Below are positions 7,959 to 12,767 of a DNA stretch of 12,767 bases, in pieces (positions within the stretch are counted from its first letter, which is position 1; every line of letters begins with the position of its first letter). The notes beneath the pieces were generated by a model, which saw nothing but the letters and a program-made list of their open reading frames with translations, was not told where the DNA came from and did no database searches. The translations under genes and the position numbers were made by a program. Origin of the DNA: Planctomycetota bacterium (GTDB lineage Bacteria > Planctomycetota > Phycisphaerae > Sedimentisphaerales > SM23-30). The DNA lies in NCBI GenBank assembly GCA_029573975.1, contig JAKQBU010000634.1, positions 1-12,767 of the forward strand, given 5' to 3'.

Positions 7959-8453
7959 TTATTGCCAGAGCATATCCAGCCAGCGGAGATGATAGCAGAT
8001 TTGCAATATGATCCCGGCATAGAATCCCGCCATGATATCATCCAAGAGGACACCCCAAGCGCCTTTGACCTTTTCCAACTGCCGGACGGGCGGGGGTTTG
8101 AGGATATCAAAAATCCGAAACAGGATAAAGCCTGCCAATGCAATCGTGATTTTTTCTGCAGTTCCATTCGTAAACGACCACAGCCATAAATAAGTAACTG
8201 CCTGGCCGCATTGTTCGTCGCTGACGATCATGCTAGGGTCTTGGCCATATTGGGCGATGGCCCGGTCGCCAAAGAGGACCGTAACCACGGCGCCGTGGAT
8301 GGCTACGACCAGCAGCACCAGCAGCAAGGGCAGCGGGCCGGTTCCCAGCAGCGCAAGAAGGAGAAAGAGGATGGCCACCACCGCGGAGCCGCAGGTGCCC
8401 GGAATCAGGGGTGAGAACCCGGCGCCAAAAACTGAAAGCCAGAGTTTATACAT
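7959..8453 (-). CDS. pgpA: Phosphatidylglycerophosphatase A
   Basis: Integral membrane lipid phosphatase that removes the terminal phosphate of phosphatidylglycerophosphate to give phosphatidylglycerol. It is 164 residues, the usual family length. Family motifs visible: GAGFSPLIPGTCGS near the N-terminus (10-23), DP followed by VSDEQCGQ (72-84), FRIFDILKPPPVRQLE (112-127) and the acidic LLDDIMAGFYAG (136-147). Hydrophobic stretches near 25-62, 85-93, 102-116 and 141-154 fit the four-helix membrane fold. The ATG lies two bases after the TGA of the topoisomerase gene. The nearest Shine-Dalgarno-like GGAG is 12 bases upstream, so translation is probably coupled to top6B. The kinase-like membrane gene follows within 25 bp. 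A strong family match. Confidence 0.93.
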   Translation of the reverse strand: MYKLWLSVFGAGFSPLIPGTCGSAVVAILFLLLALLGTGPLPLLLVLLVVAIHGAVVTVLFGDRAIAQYGQDPSMIVSDEQCGQAVTYLWLWSFTNGTAEKITIALAGFILFRIFDILKPPPVRQLEKVKGAWGVLLDDIMAGFYAGIILQICYHLRWLDMLWQ

Positions 8454-8455
8454 AC

Positions 8456-10306
8456 TCAGGATTTACTCCGGCTTTGTTCCAGGACCACTTCCAGGTTGGA
8501 TAAGACGCTTTGCACCTGGCTATCTTTCAGGGTGAGGATATCCTTGAGGGCTTCGCCGATGGCGGGGAGGTATTTGGTGATGTAGCTGCGTTTGAGGGCT
8601 TCGTCCCGCTGGCGTTTGACGCCGCGCAGGAAGCGGCCCAGCCCCCGTCCGCAATCGGAGAGGGCCAGTTTGATTTCCTTGATGATTTCGGGATAGTGGG
8701 CGACGGCTTCCTTGCTTTCGGAGGTGAAGGGGACCCAGACGGAGGCGATATGAACGATGACGGTGACGGGTCCGGCCGGCAGGGCGCCGCGGCTTTGCGA
8801 GAGGCCGTAGAGCCGCCAGTTGGTCTGCATGATGGACTTGAAAATGGCACAGGCCGACTGCTGGTAGAGTAGGGGAACGCGATTGGCAAAGCGGAGGACC
8901 CGCATTAATTCCTGTTCGCCGTTTGGGGATTCGTTTTTGGCGGTATCGCTGTCTTCATCGTCGGTATCGCCGATTCCGGTTCCGCCGTAGGCCAGGGCCA
9001 CTTCAATTTGGAAGGGATTGCCGCGATAGACGGCCGGCGGGCGGGTACAGGAGGTATAGAAATCGGCGGTGACGACCTGCTGAAGACCCTTGAGGATTTC
9101 CGCCTCCCCGATAGGGACCACGCAACTGGTGCTGGGGGCCATGATTTTGGTTTCATTGATGGTCTGATACAGCTTTTCGGCTTCGGTATGGGTGAGGGTG
9201 TGGGGATTTTGCCGGGCGGATAGTTTGGCTTTCTTCAAGATTTCCTGGCTGACGCGGTCGCTAATACGGGAAAACTCCTCCTGTAAAAACGAGGCCATCG
9301 TTTTATACTGGGAGTCTTTGGCCATTTTCAACAAGATGCCCAGTTCGACCCCGTAGGGATGCGGCTTGACGGCTTTGGGGACTTTCACCACCTCCTGGAC
9401 GGAGCGGGAAAAAAGCCGTTCCTGGCCGTCGGGCATCAGATAGCGGATTTGGGCATGGGGATTGGTAATGGCGGTCTGCATCAGGTATTCATCGACGCTT
9501 TGGCGGCCTTTCTGATAGCGGGCCTGGAGTTCGATTTCGACGCGGGTGCCGCTGCGCACCGACCATTCTACGGGGGCCTCCACAATCACTTCGGGGCGGT
9601 TTTTCTTGGTGTTAATCTGCAGCTCATAATGGTGAGCCTGGCTTTTCGGGCCGGTTTTGCTGTCGATCTTCACACTTTTACCGGTAGTTAGAAGCCCATA
9701 CATCCCAGCGGCGGAGATACCGATGCCCTGCTGGCCGCGGGCCATGCGCAGGGTGTGAAACTTGCTGCCGTACAACAGGCGGCCGAAGATATTGGGGATC
9801 TGGCTTTTGACAATGCCCGGGCCGTTATCCTGGACCCAGACACAAAAGCGGTCCTCGCCGGTCTGTTTGATGCCGACTTCGATATCGGGCAGGATTTGGG
9901 CTTCCTCGCAGGCGTCCAGGGAGTTGTCCACCGCCTCTTTGATGGCGGTCAACAGGGCCTTGCGGGGGTTGTCGAAACCCAACAGGTGGCGGTTTTTGGC
10001 GAAAAACTCACTGATGCTGATTTCCTGCTGACGGGAGGCCATATCTTTGGCCTTGGCTTCGATTTGATCATCGGTAATCTGTTGGGTTTTTCGGCGGGAG
10101 CGAGGGGAAGCCTCCTTTAGCTCATTCTTGCTATCTTCATCTTCCGGCTCTTTTTTGACTGCCGGTTTTGCCGTTTCTTTTTTCACCGGCCCGGCTGGTT
10201 TTTTGGGGTGTTGAGCCTTCTGTTCCATCACCGCAACCGCCGCCTCCGACTCATCAAAGGCAAAATCCAGTTGCCCTTCCACTTTCATTGACTTTTTATG
10301 TGCCAT
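8456..10306 (-). CDS. top6B: DNA topoisomerase VI subunit B (GHKL ATPase subunit)
   Basis: ATP-binding subunit of the type IIB topoisomerase, which with the Spo11-like A subunit passes one DNA duplex through another. Visible in 616 residues: a charged tail (1-95, rich in Lys, Glu, Pro, Ala); Bergerat-fold motifs EAVDNSLDA (124-132, with Glu124 and Asn128), DNGPGI (160-165) and GQQGIGISA (191-199); an H2TH-like helical region (about 335-405, with LTHTEAEKLYQTI and PIGEAEILKGLQ); and a transducer domain (about 410-560) with RFANRVPLLYQ, NWRLYGL, PVTVIVHIASVWVPF and KEIKLALSDCGRGL. An acidic insert, DTDDEDSDTAKNESPNGEQ (447-465), interrupts the transducer. Archaeal homologues are nearer 530 residues, the excess being the tail and the insert. 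Start ATG 10306 has GTGAGG eight bases upstream. First gene of the operon; no A-subunit gene is present in this window. Identification is firm. Confidence 0.94.
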   Translation of the reverse strand: MAHKKSMKVEGQLDFAFDESEAAVAVMEQKAQHPKKPAGPVKKETAKPAVKKEPEDEDSKNELKEASPRSRRKTQQITDDQIEAKAKDMASRQQEISISEFFAKNRHLLGFDNPRKALLTAIKEAVDNSLDACEEAQILPDIEVGIKQTGEDRFCVWVQDNGPGIVKSQIPNIFGRLLYGSKFHTLRMARGQQGIGISAAGMYGLLTTGKSVKIDSKTGPKSQAHHYELQINTKKNRPEVIVEAPVEWSVRSGTRVEIELQARYQKGRQSVDEYLMQTAITNPHAQIRYLMPDGQERLFSRSVQEVVKVPKAVKPHPYGVELGILLKMAKDSQYKTMASFLQEEFSRISDRVSQEILKKAKLSARQNPHTLTHTEAEKLYQTINETKIMAPSTSCVVPIGEAEILKGLQQVVTADFYTSCTRPPAVYRGNPFQIEVALAYGGTGIGDTDDEDSDTAKNESPNGEQELMRVLRFANRVPLLYQQSACAIFKSIMQTNWRLYGLSQSRGALPAGPVTVIVHIASVWVPFTSESKEAVAHYPEIIKEIKLALSDCGRGLGRFLRGVKRQRDEALKRSYITKYLPAIGEALKDILTLKDSQVQSVLSNLEVVLEQSRSKS

Positions 10307-10354
10307 CCTGGCAACCTCACGTTTTCCTAGGGATACCTATCTGTTAAAATGGGG

Positions 10355-10383
10355 ATAATACAACCAGCCGGGATAGTTCTCAA
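10355..10383 (-). promoter_or_regulatory. Probable sigma70-like promoter of the top6B-pgpA-kinase-like operon
   Basis: On the minus strand TTGAGA (10383-10378), exactly 17 bases, then TATTAT (10360-10355). It lies about 48 bases before the top6B ATG and just downstream of the transporter terminator, the expected place for an operon promoter. Unconfirmed experimentally. Confidence 0.6.
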
Positions 10384-10409
10384 GGAAAAACTATAGGCGG
10401 TTCCGTCAT

Positions 10410-10450
10410 AAAAAACCCCACGGTTTTTCCAAGGGAGAAACCATGGGGTT
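10410..10450 (-). terminator. Rho-independent terminator of the OFA-family transporter gene
   Basis: A 13-bp stem pairs 10438-10450 with 10414-10426 (AACCCCATGGTTT against AAACCGTGGGGTT on the minus strand, one G-U pair, 11-base loop). A run of T follows on the minus strand. It starts 28 bases after the transporter stop codon. The T-run is only on the minus-strand side, so it ends leftward transcription and insulates the transporter from top6B. Confidence 0.9.
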
Positions 10451-10477
10451 CAATTTCTGCATTGTATTCGGATGCGG

Positions 10478-11782
10478 TCAGGCTTTCAGGGTTGGAGTCT
10501 TCAACCTGGTGACCAGAGCCGCTACCAGTAAACAGGCTACACCGGCCGGGATAAAGGCCCACATCCAGGCCTTGGCGTCGCCCATGGCCCCACCGAGCAC
10601 CGGTCCGATGATTCCGCCCACACCATAGGCCAGGAAAAGCCAGGGGTAATTGGTTCCCAGACTTTTGTTTCCGAACAAATCGGCCGTGGCGGCGGGAAAG
10701 AGGGCAAAGCAACCACCGTAGTTGAATCCGATTAAAGCGGCGCCCAGGTACAAGCCTAATTCGAATTTGCCGATGCTGTAAAACAGAAGCATGGTTACGC
10801 CCTGTATGGCACTTAAAATGACCAAGGCGTTTTTCCGGCCGGTTTTGTCCGAGATGAAGCCCCAGGCGATGCGGCCGAATCCATTGCAGAGGGCATAAAA
10901 CAATCCCATAGCGGTACCGGTAATCGCATTGGCTTTGGCAATTTCCATCCCATTCTGGGCGGTCAGGGCGTCAATCCCGAAGAGTTTGATGACACCTATG
11001 ACCATCAGGCCCGCCATGGAGCCGGCGGTATATGTAATGAATAAAATCCAGAACTGGGCGGTCTTCACCATTTGCAGCTCGGTGAATTCGATACCCCCGG
11101 AGCTGGCGGCCTTGCTGGTGTCCGGGTGCCAGCCGGCAGGCAGCCATCCCGCCGGAGGATTGATCAAAACCAGAGAACCCAGCGTAATAAATGCGGCCAG
11201 TAAAATACCGTAGAAAACAAACACCTGGTTTACTGTCCAGCCGGCCCCGTAGAGACCTTTCCAGCCGGGTGTTAAATTAACGGGACCAAATTCAAAGCCG
11301 CTGGTTAGTTTAATCCAGATCAAGGCCCCGAACCCAAAACCCGCCACGCCCAACCCCGTAATAAATCCTTTCTTATCGGGAAACCATTTGACCAAAGTGG
11401 CAATGGGACAGACATAAACCAAGCCGACTCCCGCCCCACCGAGCAGGCCGATGCCGGCCATAATGCCCCAGAAATGGCTGCCGGAAAGACCGGCCAGGAG
11501 ATAACCCAAACCCAGAACGATTCCGCCGGTAATCGCCACGATTCGTGGACCGACCTTTCTCTGCCAGCGACCGGCGATCAGGGCCATGATGACGGCAAAG
11601 GTGACCAGGGCGATTGAAAAAATTACCTGGGTTTTGGTTTTGGAAAAATCATACGGACTTTCCGTCAATTTTTTGGTAAAGGCACTCCAGGCGTAAATGA
11701 CTCCCAGACATAGCTGAATTACGATAGCGCCTGCCACTATCAACCATCGATTCAAGACCTTCTGACTTGCATGATTTTCCAC
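10478..11782 (-). CDS. OFA-family (oxalate/formate antiporter-like) major facilitator transporter
   Basis: Inner-membrane secondary transporter of the major facilitator superfamily, oxalate:formate antiporter (OFA) group. 434 residues with twelve predicted membrane helices. The opening NRWLIVAGAIVIQLCLGVIY-AWSAF is the OFA hallmark. MFS loop motifs are GRWQRKVGPR (71-80) between helices 2 and 3 and SDKTGRKN (311-318) between helices 8 and 9. GFGRIAWG (301-308) carries an Arg in the helix-8 region, as in OxlT. The helix-11 segment NYPWLFLAYGVGGIIGP has no lysine, whereas OxlT uses Lys355 there, so oxalate should not be assumed as substrate; other OFA members carry pyruvate or remain uncharacterised. 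Starts with GTG. A strong terminator follows, and the gene appears to be transcribed alone. Family firm, substrate unknown. Confidence 0.92.
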   Translation of the reverse strand: MENHASQKVLNRWLIVAGAIVIQLCLGVIYAWSAFTKKLTESPYDFSKTKTQVIFSIALVTFAVIMALIAGRWQRKVGPRIVAITGGIVLGLGYLLAGLSGSHFWGIMAGIGLLGGAGVGLVYVCPIATLVKWFPDKKGFITGLGVAGFGFGALIWIKLTSGFEFGPVNLTPGWKGLYGAGWTVNQVFVFYGILLAAFITLGSLVLINPPAGWLPAGWHPDTSKAASSGGIEFTELQMVKTAQFWILFITYTAGSMAGLMVIGVIKLFGIDALTAQNGMEIAKANAITGTAMGLFYALCNGFGRIAWGFISDKTGRKNALVILSAIQGVTMLLFYSIGKFELGLYLGAALIGFNYGGCFALFPAATADLFGNKSLGTNYPWLFLAYGVGGIIGPVLGGAMGDAKAWMWAFIPAGVACLLVAALVTRLKTPTLKA

Positions 11783-11789
11783 ACATGTT

Positions 11790-11794
11790 CTCCT
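11790..11794 (-). promoter_or_regulatory. Ribosome binding site supporting the GTG start of the transporter
   Basis: AGGAG on the minus strand lies seven bases before the GTG at 11782. A nearby ATG at 11786 is out of frame, so GTG is the initiation codon. Confidence 0.75.
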
Positions 11795-11907
11795 AATAAA
11801 GTACTACAATAATCCAAAAACCGATTACACTTACACCGCATGGGGGATTTATAACTACTTTTTTTACACGTACTTACAAAATACCCATATACAGCCTAGC
11901 CGCCCAG

Positions 11908-11961
11908 CGCCTGGTGAAAAGTACGGGGAACACCCATTTCACCGCCGGCGTTTTATGCGCC
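11908..11961 (-). other. Structured hairpin element between serA and the transporter gene
   Basis: GGTGAAA (11913-11919) pairs with TTTCACC (11937-11943), and an inner GGG (11926-11928) can pair with CCC (11933-11935). The stem can be extended by CGCC (11908-11911) with GGCG (11947-11950). That GGCG can instead pair with CGCC at 11958-11961 in a second hairpin with a 7-base loop, giving two mutually exclusive folds. It lies about 76 bases after the serA stop and about 125 bases before the transporter GTG. No T-run follows, so it is not a classic terminator, and I matched it to no known riboswitch consensus. It could be a serA 3' end signal or a leader element of the transporter. Function unknown. 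Confidence 0.4.
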
Positions 11962-12037
11962 TACCTGTTGGTAATATAGTGATATTAGAGAACATGAGAC
12001 GTAACGTTTAGCCGCTAGGTCCATGCAATTGATTTTG

Positions 12038-12767
12038 TTAATGGCTGCCATCGGGCAGTTCGCAAACATAGACCTGTTTGACGAAGTCCTGTTTTTTGAA
12101 CTCTTCGACGGCCTTTTCATCCGGAGCGGCATCCATGCTGATGGCCAGGATGGCCCGGTTCTGATCTTTGACGCGGCCGACGCCCATGGTGCCGATATTG
12201 ATTTTGTGCTTGCCGCAGATGGTACCTACGGCACCGATGACGCCGGGGCGGTCATTATTAAAGATAATCATGATAGGCCCTTCCGGCGACATTTCCAGCG
12301 AAAAATCGTCAATACCGATAATGCGCGGGATATTCTGGCCGATGATGGTTCCGGTAACTTTTCGGTCGGCCTGATCCGTTACCAGCCGGGCGGACATGAC
12401 GCTGGAGAAATCCTCCGGGGCTGGATTTTTGACCTCATCAATACTGATACCCCGCTGTTTGGCCAGAACGGGAACGTTGACAATATTTAAGGGTTCTTCG
12501 AAGTGTTTCTTTAGGAGGCCGATACTGAAGCTGGTGGTGACGGCGGCGGTATCGACGGTGGCGATTTCGCCCCGGTAGCTGACTTCCACTTTTTTGATGA
12601 CGCCGGGGGTGATGCTGCTGATGACCATCCCCAGCCTCTCCGCCAAAACGCGATATTTTTTGACGATATCGGGCAGGGTTTTATCCAGACCAGGCACATT
12701 GACCGCATTGCGGACCTGGGTGCCGCGCAGGGCTTCGACCAGTTCCTGAGCCGCATCGATGGCCACT
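12038..12767 (-). CDS. serA: D-3-phosphoglycerate dehydrogenase, C-terminal part (5' end outside window)
   Basis: Catalyses the first committed step of serine synthesis, NAD-dependent oxidation of 3-phosphoglycerate. Only the last 242 residues or so are in the window. The reading frame runs through the right edge, and the GTG at 12766 is an internal valine, not a start. Visible: the end of the catalytic core with the family signature AAQELVEALRGTQVRNAVNVP; then the allosteric substrate-binding (intervening) domain (about 28-155 of the fragment, with KYRVLAERLGMVISSITPG and NIVNVPVLAKQRGI); then a C-terminal ACT domain (about 164-238) with IMIIFNNDRPGVIGAVGTIC, the loop that binds serine for feedback inhibition. 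This makes it the long, type I form of about 530 residues. TAA stop at 12038; no intrinsic terminator with a T-run was found downstream. Confidence 0.94.
   Translation of the reverse strand, partial: VAIDAAQELVEALRGTQVRNAVNVPGLDKTLPDIVKKYRVLAERLGMVISSITPGVIKKVEVSYRGEIATVDTAAVTTSFSIGLLKKHFEEPLNIVNVPVLAKQRGISIDEVKNPAPEDFSSVMSARLVTDQADRKVTGTIIGQNIPRIIGIDDFSLEMSPEGPIMIIFNNDRPGVIGAVGTICGKHKINIGTMGVGRVKDQNRAILAISMDAAPDEKAVEEFKKQDFVKQVYVCELPDGSH

Noticed and set aside
11851..11880. TTGTAA ... TATAAA as the transporter promoter
   Set aside because: The spacer is 20 bases, too long for a convincing sigma70 promoter; left as undetermined.
11908..11961. Cobalamin or fluoride riboswitch in the transporter upstream region
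   Set aside because: GGGAACACCC and GGTGAAA loosely recall such motifs, but the conserved core elements (e.g. GCCACTG of cobalamin riboswitches) are missing.
12023..12490. Plus-strand open frame of 155 codons opposite serA
   Set aside because: Antisense shadow of the ACT and intervening domains of serA, with no promoter or ribosome site of its own.
12764..12766. GTG at the right edge as a start codon giving a complete 242-aa protein
   Set aside because: The frame continues to the window edge, and the product begins inside the known SerA catalytic core, so this is an internal valine of a longer gene.

Overview
The window looks like a chromosomal segment from a member of the Planctomycetota, most likely class Phycisphaerae. 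This is inferred from three things: a secreted protein whose paired EF-hand-like repeats (DLADLALFAAQWL / DLTDYSIFAKHWL) match the dockerin-like modules common in that group; a bacterial DNA topoisomerase VI B subunit, a mainly archaeal enzyme; and moderately GC-rich coding DNA with ordinary AGGA-type ribosome sites. No tRNA, rRNA, CRISPR array, insertion sequence or phage gene was seen.

Layout, left to right. (1) 1-1544, minus: ettA, an ABC-F translation factor, cut by the left edge. (2) 1545-1736: divergent promoter region. (3) 1737-4238, plus: a large secreted multidomain protein with an internal dockerin-like pair. (4) 4239-4488: 250-bp convergent spacer with no gene and only a weak 11-base palindrome at 4420-4430. 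(5) 4489-5241, minus: a 250-residue protein of unknown function with its own sigma70-like promoter. (6) 5407-10306, minus: a compact operon transcribed top6B, pgpA, then a large protein combining a kinase-like domain with a polytopic membrane domain. Gaps are 2 and 17-23 bp, and a good promoter lies just upstream of top6B. (7) 10410-11782, minus: an OFA-family major facilitator transporter with a strong intrinsic terminator. (8) 11783-12037: 255-bp spacer holding a structured hairpin element and repeated TTACAC-type words. (9) 12038-12767, minus: the C-terminal part of D-3-phosphoglycerate dehydrogenase (serA), cut by the right edge.

Most genes are housekeeping: translation control, phospholipid synthesis, serine synthesis and DNA topology. 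The most unusual material is the 5407-10306 operon. It encodes a topoisomerase VI B subunit with no A subunit in view, a lipid phosphatase, and a kinase-like/membrane fusion whose catalytic loop appears to lack the usual aspartate. The fusion protein is the best candidate for an undescribed function. Its position next to pgpA hints at membrane or lipid biology, but that is inference only.
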